The translations under genes were made by a program, and so were the position numbers. A DNA stretch of 64,000 bases from Thalassobaculum_A sp040219215 (GTDB lineage Bacteria > Pseudomonadota > Alphaproteobacteria > Thalassobaculales > Thalassobaculaceae), in assembly GCF_040219215.1 (NCBI RefSeq), contig NZ_JAVJSX010000008.1:806001-870000 (forward strand). Direction: 5' to 3'. The first letter of the stretch is position 1; the number at the start of each line of letters is the position of its first letter. The notes below the pieces were generated by a model. The model searched no databases. It was given only the letters and a program-made list of their open reading frames with translations, and was not told where the DNA came from. Shown one piece after another: positions 8,262-16,591 of the stretch.

Positions 8262-8364
8262 GCGTGTCCGGAATCCGCTGTGATCTGGCCGTTGGCGGCG
8301 TTGCCCGCTGTCGCCGTCCGCTCTAGGATCATCGATCTTCACGATCGATTCCCGGGAGCGCGCC

Positions 8365-9036
8365 ATGGCCGGAGCCGACCATCATCACGATCATCACCAT
8401 GGTCACGACCACGATCATGATCATGAGCATCCGCGCCTGGGTGAGCTGGAGCTGCGGGTAAAGGCTCTGGAGTCGCTGCTGGTCGAGAAGGGGCTGGTCG
8501 ACCCTGCGGCTCTCGACACCTTCATCGACATCTACGAAACGAAGGTCGGCCCCCGCAATGGTGCCGCCGTGGTGGCGCGCGCCTGGGTCGATCCGGCGTT
8601 CAGGGAATGGCTGCTGCGCGACGCGTCGGCGGCGATCAAATCGTTCGGGTTTGAAGGTCGCCAGGGCGAACACATGGTGACGGTGGAGAACACCGACCAG
8701 GTCCACAATCTCGTCGTCTGCACTCTGTGCTCCTGCTACCCGTGGCCGGTGCTCGGCTTGCCGCCGGTCTGGTACAAGTCGGCGCCGTTCCGCTCGCGGG
8801 CGGTGATCGACCCGCGCGGCGTGCTGGCGGACTTCGGCACCACCCTGCCCGAGGACGTCGAGATCCGGGTGTGGGATTCCACCGCCGAGGTACGCTACCT
8901 TGTCCTGCCGCAACGGCCTGCCGGCACTGAGAGCCTGTCGGAGGCTGAACTGGCGGCGCTGGTCACCCGCAACGCCATGATCGGGGTCGAGCAGGTGGTC
9001 TATCCGGCCCGAAGTGCACGGGAGGCCGCGGAATGA
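8365..9036 (+). CDS. nthA: Nitrile hydratase alpha subunit, cobalt type, with His-rich N-terminus
   Basis: Catalytic subunit (223 aa) of nitrile hydratase, which hydrates nitriles to amides. The metal-binding claw is VCTLCSCYPW: Cys119, Cys122, Ser123 and Cys124. Thr between the first two cysteines (CTLC) marks the cobalt form; iron enzymes have Ser. Other family features are VGPRNGAAVVARAWVDPAFREWLL and PPVWYKSAPFRSRAVIDPRG. The first 22 residues contain 11 His alternating with Asp and Gly, which is not part of the core fold and looks like a metal store or metallochaperone extension. The stop overlaps the beta-subunit start (ATGA). Confidence 0.94.
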   Translation: MAGADHHHDHHHGHDHDHDHEHPRLGELELRVKALESLLVEKGLVDPAALDTFIDIYETKVGPRNGAAVVARAWVDPAFREWLLRDASAAIKSFGFEGRQGEHMVTVENTDQVHNLVVCTLCSCYPWPVLGLPPVWYKSAPFRSRAVIDPRGVLADFGTTLPEDVEIRVWDSTAEVRYLVLPQRPAGTESLSEAELAALVTRNAMIGVEQVVYPARSAREAAE

Positions 9037-9689
9037 ACGGCGCGCACGACATGGGTGGCATGCATGGCTTCGGTGCGGTGCAGGACGAACCGGAGGACGA
9101 CCGGTTCCACGGGGATTGGGAGCGTCGGGCCTTTGCACTGACCCTCGCCTGTGGCGGCCTCGGCCGCTGGAACATCGACCGTGCACGCTCGGCCCGCGAG
9201 CAGCAGCCGCCGGCCCGGTATCTTGAGAACACATACTACGAGCAGTGGCTGCACGGCCTGGAGGTTCTGCTGGTCGAGGAAGGCCTGGTGACGGCGGAGG
9301 AATTGCGGACCGGCAAGGCGACACAGCCGAAGCCTGCCGGTGTCGAGCCAATCCACGCCGACCGAGTGGTCAAGGCGCTGCAGCAGGGCTCGCCCTACAC
9401 CCGCGAGATCAACGAGGCGCCGCGGTTCGCGATCGGCGACACGGTACGGGTGCGCGTGGATCATCCGACCGGGCACACCCGCGCACCGCGTTATGTGCGG
9501 GGGCGTACCGGAACGGTGGTGCTGCACCATGGCGCCCATGTCTATGCCGACGCGTCGGCCCGCGGAGAGCACGGCGTGGCGCATCATCTGTACAATGTGG
9601 CGTTCGATGCCGCGGAGTTGTGGGGCGCCCAGGCGCAGGACGGTGCCGTCCATCTCGACCTGTGGGAACCTTATCTGGAGCGGGCATGA
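9033..9689 (+). CDS. nthB: Nitrile hydratase beta subunit
   Basis: Structural subunit (218 aa) that pairs with the alpha subunit and shapes the active site. It opens with the family sequence MNGAHDMGGMHGFG and contains WERRAFALTLACGGLGRWNIDRARSARE, YYEQWLHGLEVLL and the C-terminal barrel FAIGDTVRVRVDHPTGHTRAPRYVRGRTGTVV with LYNVAF. Both ends overlap neighbours by 4 bases, giving strict coupling alpha-beta-activator. Confidence 0.95.
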   Translation: MNGAHDMGGMHGFGAVQDEPEDDRFHGDWERRAFALTLACGGLGRWNIDRARSAREQQPPARYLENTYYEQWLHGLEVLLVEEGLVTAEELRTGKATQPKPAGVEPIHADRVVKALQQGSPYTREINEAPRFAIGDTVRVRVDHPTGHTRAPRYVRGRTGTVVLHHGAHVYADASARGEHGVAHHLYNVAFDAAELWGAQAQDGAVHLDLWEPYLERA

Positions 9690-10072
9690 CCGCGGCCTCA
9701 TCACCCGGCCCGCTGCCGCCGATCGAAGCCCTTCCAAAGATTCCGATCGACCGCGACGGCCCGGTGTTCCGGGAACCTTGGGAAGCTCAGGCCTTCGCCA
9801 TGACGGTGAAGCTGCACGAGAGCGGGCTGTTCACCTGGCCGGAGTGGGCTGCCGCCCTGTCGTCGGAGATCGAGGCGGCACAGGCGGCCGGCGACCCGGA
9901 TCTCGGCGACACCTACTACCGGCACTGGCTGAAGGCGCTGGAGGGCCTAGTGCTGGCGAAAACCGAGTTGACCGCCGACCGGCTTTCCCGACGCGTCCAG
10001 GCCTGGGCCCGCGCCGCCGAGCGTGCTCCTCACGGCGAGCCGATCCTGCTGCCGGAAGACGAGCGGGACTGA
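9686..10072 (+). CDS. Nitrile hydratase accessory protein (metallochaperone/activator)
   Basis: 128 aa homologue of the N-terminal half of the beta subunit: FREPWEAQAFAMTVKLHESGLFTWPEWAAALSSEI and DTYYRHWLKALEGLVL. Proteins of this kind (P14K/NhlE class) form a complex with the alpha subunit and are needed to insert cobalt and oxidise the claw cysteines, usually by swapping subunits. ATG at 9686 overlaps the nthB stop. No amidase or nitrile-forming gene follows, so the amide product must be handled elsewhere. Confidence 0.87.
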   Translation: MTAASSPGPLPPIEALPKIPIDRDGPVFREPWEAQAFAMTVKLHESGLFTWPEWAAALSSEIEAAQAAGDPDLGDTYYRHWLKALEGLVLAKTELTADRLSRRVQAWARAAERAPHGEPILLPEDERD

Positions 10073-10120
10073 ACGCCCTGGCGGCGATTCCCCAGTTAAC
10101 TGAAATGGCGCCCCTATCTT

Positions 10121-10156
10121 CCATTTGAAAAACTCACGCTATATTATTTCAAATGG
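10121..10156 (+). promoter_or_regulatory. Inverted repeat overlapping the promoter of the toxin-antitoxin pair
   Basis: Perfect 10-bp arms CCATTTGAAA (10121-10130) and TTTCAAATGG (10147-10156) flank a TATATT (10140-10145) that can serve as a -10 element. A related half site, TGAAATGGCGC, occurs at 10101. The arrangement, just before the antitoxin gene, fits an autoregulatory operator bound by the Xre-type antitoxin. Binding is inferred. Confidence 0.6.
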
Positions 10157-10176
10157 CGCGACTGATCTGGAGGTGA

Positions 10177-10554
10177 ATGATGGCGGCACCCGAGACAGTG
10201 ACGGCGGATGACCGGGCGCGCGTGGTGACGGTGGCGGCGCTTAAGGCGGCCGAAGCACTGCAGATCAACAAGACAACCCTCGGCCGCATCCTCGGCCTCT
10301 CTCCGGCGTCGGTAACGCGGTTGGCGTCCGGCACCGAGTTGCGGCCCGACACCAAGCCTTATGAACTCGCTCTGCTGCTGTTGCGGCTGTACCGCTCGCT
10401 CGATTCGATCATGGGCGGCGACCGGGCACTGGCGCGTGAGTGGCTGGTCTCCGACAACCGCGCGTTGGCTGGACGGCCGATCGAGCGGATCACCACGATC
10501 ATGGGCTTGACCGAGGTGGCGGCGCATGTGGACGCCTTCCGCGCTCGCGTCTGA
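10177..10554 (+). CDS. Xre/MbcA/ParS-type antitoxin (DUF2384)
   Basis: 125 aa. The N-terminal half carries a helix-turn-helix (INKTTLGRILGLSPASVTRLASG); the C-terminal half is the DUF2384 toxin-binding domain (YRSLDSIMGGDRALAREWLVSDNRALAGRPIERI). Antitoxins of this class bind and mask RES-domain toxins and repress their own promoter. The first of two adjacent ATGs is taken, with GGAGGTG upstream. Its end overlaps the toxin gene by 29 bases. Confidence 0.88.
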   Translation: MMAAPETVTADDRARVVTVAALKAAEALQINKTTLGRILGLSPASVTRLASGTELRPDTKPYELALLLLRLYRSLDSIMGGDRALAREWLVSDNRALAGRPIERITTIMGLTEVAAHVDAFRARV

Positions 10555-11272
10555 ACGACGTCCGGTGGAGGGCGCGTTCTGGCGGGTGGTGGAGGCCCAG
10601 CACCGCAACTCGACCCTGGCCCTGGTCGATGATGCGAACCTGGCGGATCAGGCCATCCTGGAAGCCGAGATCGAAACCGTGAAGCCGGCGCTCCCACATG
10701 CAGCGCGGGGGTTGCACTACCTGTTGTCGACCCCGTTTCGCTACCGGCCGGGCTACCCCGGCTCGCGGTTTCGCCGACACGACCAGGGACCGGGCGCCGA
10801 TGACGGGGTGTTCTACGCGGCCGAGGCGATCGGGACCGCGATGGCGGAGACGGCGTTCTATCGCTTCCTGTTCTTCAGCTTCACCGACATGCGGGGGCGC
10901 CCATCCAACATGCCACACACCGCGTTCCAGGCCGATGTCACAGGGTTGGCCCTGGATCTGACGTTGCCGCCGCTAAGCCGCGACCGTGCCGACTGGACGC
11001 GCCCTTCCGACTACGGACCATGCCAGAGCCTCGCCGACGCGGCGCGGCAGGCCGGCGTCGAGGCGATCCTGTACGAGAGCGTGCGTGATCCGGAGCGACG
11101 CCGGAACATAGCCGTCCTGCGCCCGGAGGCTTTGGCGCGGGGCCGGCAGATCACCGGGCAACAGACCTGGTGGCTGCACATGACGGGGGATGTCGTGACC
11201 TGCGTCTGCGAATTTCCGGCGCAGGGCCTGTCATTCCGCCGGAGCGACTTCAACGATCCGCGCCTCGGTTGA
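10526..11272 (+). CDS. RES-domain toxin (NAD+-degrading family)
   Basis: 248 aa RES-domain protein. The domain spans about residues 50-230 and shows the residues that name the family: Arg in the SRF/RYRPGYPGSR region, Glu in AMAETAFYRF and Ser in ILYESVRDP. Characterised relatives (MbcT, ParT) consume NAD+ or modify a cellular enzyme, stopping growth unless masked by the cognate antitoxin. The overlap with the antitoxin gene and the upstream operator make this a complete type II module. Confidence 0.87.
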   Translation: MWTPSALASERRPVEGAFWRVVEAQHRNSTLALVDDANLADQAILEAEIETVKPALPHAARGLHYLLSTPFRYRPGYPGSRFRRHDQGPGADDGVFYAAEAIGTAMAETAFYRFLFFSFTDMRGRPSNMPHTAFQADVTGLALDLTLPPLSRDRADWTRPSDYGPCQSLADAARQAGVEAILYESVRDPERRRNIAVLRPEALARGRQITGQQTWWLHMTGDVVTCVCEFPAQGLSFRRSDFNDPRLG

Positions 11273-11298
11273 TCGATCCTTGGTGCGCTATTCCCCGC

Positions 11299-11952
11299 CT
11301 ACCCGGCCTTTACCGCGACGATGAAAACGCCTCGTGCCTTTCCGGGCTGCCAGCGCTCGATGATCCGGAATCCCTGTGCCGTCAGACTGTTCTCCAGGTC
11401 GACGGAGGTGAACACCTTCACCAGGGGCAGCAGTCCCAGGAACCGTCCGATTGGCCCGATCAGCTTGAAGCTGCGCATGAAATCCCCGAGACACGCGGTG
11501 CTCGTGACGAACACCCCGCCGGGCTTCAGCAGTCCGTGGACCTTCGCGATGGCTGCGTCCCGGTCTTCCAGAAGATGCAGGATGCTCATGCCGAGGACAG
11601 CGTCGAAACGCTCGGCCGGTGCGTCGAACTCGTCCATCGCGGCGCGCACGAACGTGACGTTGGCGACCCCGGCGGACTTGGCCTTGCCGCGCGCGATCCC
11701 GATCATTTTGGAAGAGATGTCGATCGCCGTGATGCGAGCCACGTCGGGTGCCAGGACAAGGGCGGTGGATCCCGTGCCGCACCCGAACTCCATTACATCC
11801 ATGTCGGGCCGCAGGTAGCTCCGCGTAATCTGCAGCTTCCGCTGGTAGGACGCCTCGTCGGCAACGGGCTTTTTCGCATAGCGTTCCGCGATCCGATCCC
11901 AGAAGCGGGCCGAACGGGGCGTGGCCGTGCTCACGGTGTCGACGGTCGTCAT
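11299..11952 (-). CDS. Class I SAM-dependent methyltransferase
   Basis: 217 aa Rossmann methyltransferase. The SAM-binding motif I is VMEFGCGTGSTALVLAP, followed by ITAIDISSKMIGIAR, FDAVLGMSILHLLEDRDAAIAKVHGLLKPGGVFV. The C-terminal SFKLIGPIGRFLGLLPLVKVFT is hydrophobic and may form a lid or touch a membrane. ATG at 11952 is chosen; another in-frame ATG at 11988 is possible and neither has a strong ribosome site. It is divergent from the LysR gene, which is its most likely regulator. Substrate unknown. Confidence 0.85.
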   Translation of the reverse strand: MTTVDTVSTATPRSARFWDRIAERYAKKPVADEASYQRKLQITRSYLRPDMDVMEFGCGTGSTALVLAPDVARITAIDISSKMIGIARGKAKSAGVANVTFVRAAMDEFDAPAERFDAVLGMSILHLLEDRDAAIAKVHGLLKPGGVFVTSTACLGDFMRSFKLIGPIGRFLGLLPLVKVFTSVDLENSLTAQGFRIIERWQPGKARGVFIVAVKAG

Positions 11953-12081
11953 GATGCAGGTGTCCCGAAGCAGTGGCGTTGATGACATGTTCGTCGAAGG
12001 GGCCGGCCTGGTGAGTACGCCGACTCCTGCTCGTACCTCTTACGTATCCGAATAGAAATTGACTAAATTGGCCTGCCTGAT

Positions 12082-13011
12082 ATGCGGTTTCGCATGGATT
12101 GGCGTTCTGTGAAGTTCGACTGGAACCGGGTGCGGGCCTTCCTGGTGACCGCCGAAGAGGGTTCGTTCTCCGCGGCCGCTCGCGCTCTGGGTATGGCGCA
12201 ACCGACGCTCGGGCGACAGGTCGGCGCGCTGGAAGAAGAACTCGGTGTTGTCCTCTTCGAACGTGTCGGGCGCGGGCTGACCCTCACGCAGAGCGGCCTT
12301 GAACTGGTGGAGCACGCGCGCGCCATGGGCGATGCGGCCGCTTCGGTGGCCGTCACCGCGTCGGGACAGTCGCAGGCCATCGAAGGGTCGGTCCGTATCA
12401 CCGCCACCGAGGTTACGTCGGCGTTCATCCTGCCGGCGATCGTAGCCAAGCTGCGCTCGGCTCAACCCGCAATCGAGGTGGAGATCCTGGCGACTAATGC
12501 CGTGCGCGACCTGCGCCGTCGCGAGGCTGACATCGCCATTCGCGCGGCCCGGCCGACCGATCCGGACCTGATTGCGCGGAAGCTGATGAACGACACCGCC
12601 GAACTCTACGCCTCGCAATCCTATCTCAAACGTGTCGGCGAGCTCTCGTCGCCCGAGAAACTGTCACGCGCGGAGTTTGTCGGCTTCAACGAGAACGAGC
12701 CGTTTCTCGACGGCCTGAACGCCCGTGGGCTGACCCTGTCCGCGCGGAACTTCCCGGTTCTGTGTGGCCAGCACCTCGTGCAGTGGGAACTGGTCAAGCA
12801 GGGAGCCGGGGTTGGTGTCATGATCTCGCGGGTCGGTGACGCCGAGCCTCTGGTGCGTCGAGCCGCGCCGTGGTTTCCATCCTTCGACTTTGAGGTCTGG
12901 CTGGTGGCGCATCGGGAACTCAACAAGAGCCGCCGTCTACGCATCGTGTTCGACTGGCTGACCGACGAGTTCCGGCGCCTCCAGGGGGCGTATTCCAAGA
13001 CCGATCGGTGA
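12082..13011 (+). CDS. LysR-family transcriptional regulator
   Basis: 309 aa. Winged helix-turn-helix at residues 14-72 (AFLVTAEEGSFSAAARALGMAQPTLGRQVGALEEELGVVLFERVGRGLTLTQSG) and a two-lobed ligand-binding domain at about 100-300 (GSVRITATEVTSAFILPAIVAKL, DIAIRAARP). It belongs to the group that includes GcvA-like and AmpR-like proteins with a short linker. It is divergent from the methyltransferase gene across about 130 bp, the classical LysR arrangement. A later in-frame ATG at 12094 could be the true start. Confidence 0.9.
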   Translation: MRFRMDWRSVKFDWNRVRAFLVTAEEGSFSAAARALGMAQPTLGRQVGALEEELGVVLFERVGRGLTLTQSGLELVEHARAMGDAAASVAVTASGQSQAIEGSVRITATEVTSAFILPAIVAKLRSAQPAIEVEILATNAVRDLRRREADIAIRAARPTDPDLIARKLMNDTAELYASQSYLKRVGELSSPEKLSRAEFVGFNENEPFLDGLNARGLTLSARNFPVLCGQHLVQWELVKQGAGVGVMISRVGDAEPLVRRAAPWFPSFDFEVWLVAHRELNKSRRLRIVFDWLTDEFRRLQGAYSKTDR

Positions 13012-13014
13012 GCG

Positions 13015-13725
13015 TCAGTCGGAATGGGTTTCCTTCGGGACCAGGGCGTGCAGCGCCAGTGCCAGGTCGGCGATCGGCTGGGTCTGCACGACGACCTTGC
13101 CCGGACCGGAGACGTGGGTGACGAACAGGCCTTCGCCACCGAACAGCATGTTCTTGATGCCGCGCTGGATCGAGATGTCGTAGTCGCAGGTGGCCGAGAA
13201 CCCGACCAGCGACCCGGTCGACACCGAGATCTTATCACCCTTCGCCAACTGCCGTTCGACCAGGGTGCCGCCGGCCGCCAGGAACGCCCAGCCGTCGCCC
13301 TCCAGCTTCTGCAGGATCAGCCCCTCGCCGCCAAACAGCCCGGAGCTGAGGCGTTTGGTCAGCGCGACCGAGATTCCGATGCCCTTGGCGCTGGCGAGAT
13401 AGGCGCGGCGCTGGCAATAGAACGCTCCGCCCTCGGCGGCGAGATCGAGCGGGCGGATCTGGCCGGGCATCGGCGAGGCGAACGATACCGACCGGCGGGT
13501 CCGGCCGGTGTTGGTGAAGAACGTCATGAAGAAGGTCTCGCCGGACACCTTGCGCAGGATCGAGCCGAAGAACCCGCCGGGCATCTCCGTCGACATCTCG
13601 ATGTCCGGCTCCATCATCACCATGGTGCCGGCTTCGGCCTGGACTGCCTCGCCCGGGTCCAGGGTGATGGTCAGCATCGGCGAGAAATCGCCCTCGATGG
13701 TGTAGTCGATCTCGTCGGCGGCCAT
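13015..13725 (-). CDS. AIM24/TIGR00266-family protein
   Basis: 236 aa beta-rich protein of the TIGR00266 (AIM24-like) family. Typical repeats are visible: VQAEAGTMVMMEPDIEMSTEMPGGFFGSILRKVSGETFFMTFFTN, KGIGISVALTKRLSSGLFGGEGLILQKLEGDGWAFLAAGGTLVERQL and GIKNMLFGGEGLFVTHVSGPGKVVVQT. The bacterial function is not settled; the mitochondrial relative supports inner-membrane organisation. It ends 3 bases after the convergent LysR stop and is preceded by azlD on the same strand. Confidence 0.87.
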   Translation of the reverse strand: MAADEIDYTIEGDFSPMLTITLDPGEAVQAEAGTMVMMEPDIEMSTEMPGGFFGSILRKVSGETFFMTFFTNTGRTRRSVSFASPMPGQIRPLDLAAEGGAFYCQRRAYLASAKGIGISVALTKRLSSGLFGGEGLILQKLEGDGWAFLAAGGTLVERQLAKGDKISVSTGSLVGFSATCDYDISIQRGIKNMLFGGEGLFVTHVSGPGKVVVQTQPIADLALALHALVPKETHSD

Positions 13726-13763
13726 GGCATCCTCCGGGTGGCAGAGACCGGAGGATTGCCCGC

Positions 13764-14066
13764 TCAGATGATCTGGCGCAAGACCGCGACCAGGGCGACC
13801 GCACCGAAGATGGCGATCAGCGACGACTGCCGCATCAGGCCGAGTCCGACGGCGGCGGCAATCGCGACCGGTGCCGCCCAGCCGCCTTCCAGCGCCATCG
13901 GCGCCAGGATAGCGATGATCACGGCACCCGGCAGGTGCTGCAGCCAGCCGCGTACGAAGCCGCCTTCCGGAACCAGCCGCATCAGCCAGAACCCGCCGAC
14001 CCGCGTCAGGTAGGTCACCAGCGCCATCACCAGGATGGCCAAGACCGCCTGGGACGTCCCGATCAT
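13764..14066 (-). CDS. azlD: AzlD-family branched-chain amino acid exporter subunit
   Basis: 100 aa protein with three to four membrane segments: AVLAILVMALVTYLTRVGGFWLM, HLPGAVIIAILAPMAL, PVAIAAAVGLGLM and LIAIFGAVALVAVLRQI. AzlD is the small partner of AzlC in export of branched-chain amino acids and analogues. Its ATG lies inside the end of azlC (4-base overlap). Confidence 0.9.
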   Translation of the reverse strand: MIGTSQAVLAILVMALVTYLTRVGGFWLMRLVPEGGFVRGWLQHLPGAVIIAILAPMALEGGWAAPVAIAAAVGLGLMRQSSLIAIFGAVALVAVLRQII

Positions 14067-14809
14067 TGGCGCCTCGCATCGGCGAACGCGCCGGCCAGGC
14101 TTCCGGCCAAGCCGCCGGCAACCACGTGCCAGTAGCCGGGCAGAACCATGTGCGACGCCACGGCGACGCCGGCGGCGACCGCCCAGGGCCACGACCGGGA
14201 CCACCCCGGCCACAACGGGGTCAGCATCAGCGCGAAGAACGCCGGCACCACCACATCCGCGCCATACACCCTCGGATCCCCCAGCGCGGCGCCGGCCAGA
14301 TGGCCGATCGCCCCGCCGATGACCCAGCCGAACCACATTACGACTCCGGAACCGACCAGGATGGCGGCGTCGCGCTCGCCCTTGCGATGCTCGGACATCG
14401 ACATCGCCCAGTTGGCGTCGGTCATGAACCACAGCGACAGATGGGCGATCGGCGACGGCAGCTTGGAGAACCAGGGCCGCAGGGCCGCGCCCATGACGAC
14501 GTGGCGGACATTGATCGCGAAGGTGGCGATCGCCAGCACCAGGATCGACGGGGCCGCCGACCACAGGTCGAGGGCCGCCATCTGTGAGGCGCCCGCGAAC
14601 ACCGTCATGCTCATCAACAGGGTTTCGCCGAGCGACAGGCCGGCTTCCCGCGCCAGGACGCCGAACGCCATGCCGAACAGCACGCCGCTGAGCGCCAGCG
14701 GCGTGGCCATCCGGAATCCGCGCACGAAGCCATCCCAGGTGAACTTGGCACCGGGTTGGGGGGCGTCGGACTGCGGTGACGCAGGTGCTTCGGCAGGGAC
14801 GTCGGTCAT
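14063..14809 (-). CDS. azlC: AzlC-family branched-chain amino acid exporter subunit
   Basis: 248 aa membrane protein. Family signatures are FRMATPLALSGVLFGMAFGVLAREAGLSLGETLLMSMTVFAGASQMAALDLW, FAINVRHVVMGAALRPW and HLSLWFMTDANWAMSM. With AzlD it forms an exporter for branched-chain amino acids. The N-terminal 22 residues are a polar Ala/Pro-rich extension. It is divergent from the CGNR regulator gene, with a perfect palindrome between them. Confidence 0.92.
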   Translation of the reverse strand: MTDVPAEAPASPQSDAPQPGAKFTWDGFVRGFRMATPLALSGVLFGMAFGVLAREAGLSLGETLLMSMTVFAGASQMAALDLWSAAPSILVLAIATFAINVRHVVMGAALRPWFSKLPSPIAHLSLWFMTDANWAMSMSEHRKGERDAAILVGSGVVMWFGWVIGGAIGHLAGAALGDPRVYGADVVVPAFFALMLTPLWPGWSRSWPWAVAAGVAVASHMVLPGYWHVVAGGLAGSLAGAFADARRQ

Positions 14810-14845
14810 GGCGCGACCGTATTGAGGTGCATGGAGCCTGTCAAA

Positions 14846-14867
14846 ACCATTTAACCGGTTAAATGGT
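14846..14867. promoter_or_regulatory. Perfect 22-bp palindrome between azlCD and the CGNR regulator
   Basis: Left arm ACCATTTAACC joins directly to its exact reverse complement. The site lies 37 bp before azlC and 33 bp before the CGNR gene, so a dimer bound here could control both. It is AT-rich against a GC-rich background. The natural candidate to bind it is the CGNR protein; this is inferred from position only. Confidence 0.7.
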
Positions 14868-14899
14868 GAAAAATTCTGGACCTCGCATCAACGGCGCTT

Positions 14900-15490
14900 A
14901 TGATTGTCACCATGACACACCCGGCGGTACCGCTTGCAGGCTACCAACCGATCGGCGGGGCGCTCTGCCTCGACTTCGCGAACACCGTTGATTGGCATGA
15001 TTCCGACCATCCGGTCGAGTTGCTCGACCGCGTCGAGAACCTGTCGGCCTGGGCGCGGACCGTAGGGATCGACGATGGTGGCGCCGACGATGCCGACCTG
15101 CGCTGCGCGACCGAGTTACGCGATGCGGTGTGGGACGTGTTCCGTGCAGTCGCGGACGAGGCAGCGATTCCGCCGGACGCCATCGCCGTCCTGAATCGTA
15201 ACCTGGAACGTGCGCCTGAACATCGCGCCTTGGCGATTGTCGGCGGCGGCGTCGCCTGGTCCGATCGGGCGGTGCGGGGGGCGGATGCCTTGCTGGCCCG
15301 CATCGCCCGTTCGGCGGCTGATCTGCTGACCGATCCGGAACGCCTGAAGCGGGTGCGGATGTGTGCGGCCGACGGGTGCGGCTGGTTGTTCGTCGACGAC
15401 AGCCGGGGCGCCCGACGCCGCTGGTGTTCTATGCAGAGCTGCGGCAACCGCGCCAAGGCCCGGGCACACTACCGACGCAAGCAAAGTTAA
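14900..15490 (+). CDS. CGNR zinc-finger (ABATE-domain) transcriptional regulator
   Basis: 196 aa. The N-terminal ABATE ligand-binding region starts with GGALCLDFANTVDW, and the C-terminal CGNR zinc finger has CAADGCGWLFVDDSRGARRRWCSMQSCGNRAKARAHYRR, supplying four cysteines and the name-giving CGNR. Such proteins are putative stress or amino-acid responsive regulators. Being divergent from azlCD, it may sense a substrate of that exporter. Confidence 0.9.
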   Translation: MIVTMTHPAVPLAGYQPIGGALCLDFANTVDWHDSDHPVELLDRVENLSAWARTVGIDDGGADDADLRCATELRDAVWDVFRAVADEAAIPPDAIAVLNRNLERAPEHRALAIVGGGVAWSDRAVRGADALLARIARSAADLLTDPERLKRVRMCAADGCGWLFVDDSRGARRRWCSMQSCGNRAKARAHYRRKQS

Positions 15491-15578
15491 ACCAAGTATT
15501 GTCTTGTATTATGAGCGACAAGCGACATATCCGAATGAGCGGCGTTGTTGAGAGCGCCATCCGATAAGGGAGAGTCCA

Positions 15579-16031
15579 ATGCCCGATGCCCCTGTTGCCC
15601 GCGCCGTCGGTTTCAACCACGTGGCGCTGGAAGTCGGCGACATCGACGAAGCGCTGGCGTTCTACGGCCGGCTGTTCCAGTTCGAGTTGCGCAGCAAGTC
15701 CGACACCGACGCCTTCATCGATCTGGGCGATCAGTTCCTGGCCCTGCAGAGGGGCCGGACCCAGCCAACCGACGACGGCCGGCATTTCGGTTTGGTCGTT
15801 ACCGACAAGGAGGCCGTCCGGCAGGCGCTGATCTCGAACGGCGTCGAAGTATTGCCCGGCCGCTTCCTCGACTTTCTGGACCCGTGGGGCAATCGGATCG
15901 AGATCATCGGCTACGAGAACATCCAGTTCACCAAGGCGCCTCACGTGCTGCGCGGCATGGGATTGGAGAGCCTGACGAAATCCGACGGCGCGATAGCGGA
16001 ACTGTCGGCCAAGGGCATGGCGCCGGAGTAG
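15579..16031 (+). CDS. VOC-family (glyoxalase/dioxygenase fold) protein
   Basis: 150 aa with the vicinal-oxygen-chelate fold: FNHVALEVGDIDEALAFYGRLFQFEL at the N-terminus (first metal His), GRHFGLVVTDKEAVRQAL (second His), and FLDFLDPWGNRIEIIGYENIQF (metal Glu). The single module would dimerise to form metal sites. Substrate unknown. AGGGAGAG precedes the ATG. Confidence 0.87.
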   Translation: MPDAPVARAVGFNHVALEVGDIDEALAFYGRLFQFELRSKSDTDAFIDLGDQFLALQRGRTQPTDDGRHFGLVVTDKEAVRQALISNGVEVLPGRFLDFLDPWGNRIEIIGYENIQFTKAPHVLRGMGLESLTKSDGAIAELSAKGMAPE

Positions 16032-16063
16032 GCTGCGCCATCACCACGTGAGTGAGCGGTACC

Positions 16064-16480
16064 ATGGCGTATGACCACAGCAACGTGTTCGCGCGTATCC
16101 TCAGGGGCGAGATCCCATGCGCGCGGGTTTATGAGGACGAAGACACCCTGGCCTTCATGGACGCGGGCCAAGTCAACCCGGGCCATGTGATCGTGGCATC
16201 CAAGCATCCCTGCGCGACCATTCTTGATTTGACTGACGACCAGGCAGCCGCCCTGTTCCGAACCGCCGCCAAGGTAGCGAGGGCGGTCGACGCCGCGTTT
16301 GCCCCTGCCGGCATCACCATCCTGCAGGCCAACCAGCCGGCCGGCTGGCAAACGGTGCCGCATGTCCACCTGCACGTCCTGCCGCGCCACGAGAATGACG
16401 GCGTCGCCCTGGTCTGGCCGCGCAAGGAGCCGGGGATGGAGGTGCTGACGGAACTGGCCGGGCGGATCCGGGTGGCGTAG
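16064..16480 (+). CDS. HIT-family nucleotide-binding protein
   Basis: 138 aa histidine triad protein, nucleotide phosphoramidase/hydrolase group. It starts with the common alphaproteobacterial wording MAYDHSNVFARILRGEIPCARVYEDEDTLAFMD and has the triad HVHLHVLPR with the catalytic middle His. ATG at 16064 is preferred to a GTG at 16052 because it gives the conserved N-terminus. It lies 32 bp after the VOC gene and is probably cotranscribed. Confidence 0.92.
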   Translation: MAYDHSNVFARILRGEIPCARVYEDEDTLAFMDAGQVNPGHVIVASKHPCATILDLTDDQAAALFRTAAKVARAVDAAFAPAGITILQANQPAGWQTVPHVHLHVLPRHENDGVALVWPRKEPGMEVLTELAGRIRVA

Positions 16481-16591
16481 CAATGCCGGCGCGGCGCCCC
16501 CATCGCCGGAAGATCTCGTTCACCCTTCAGGCGATCCCCAGCAGGCGATGAGGCGCTGCTGCTCCGACAGGCTGTTCCCCGCCCGCGAGCG

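Noticed and set aside
8365..9036. Iron-type nitrile hydratase
   Set aside because: The claw is CTLCSC with Thr, which marks the cobalt enzyme; the iron type has CSLCSC.
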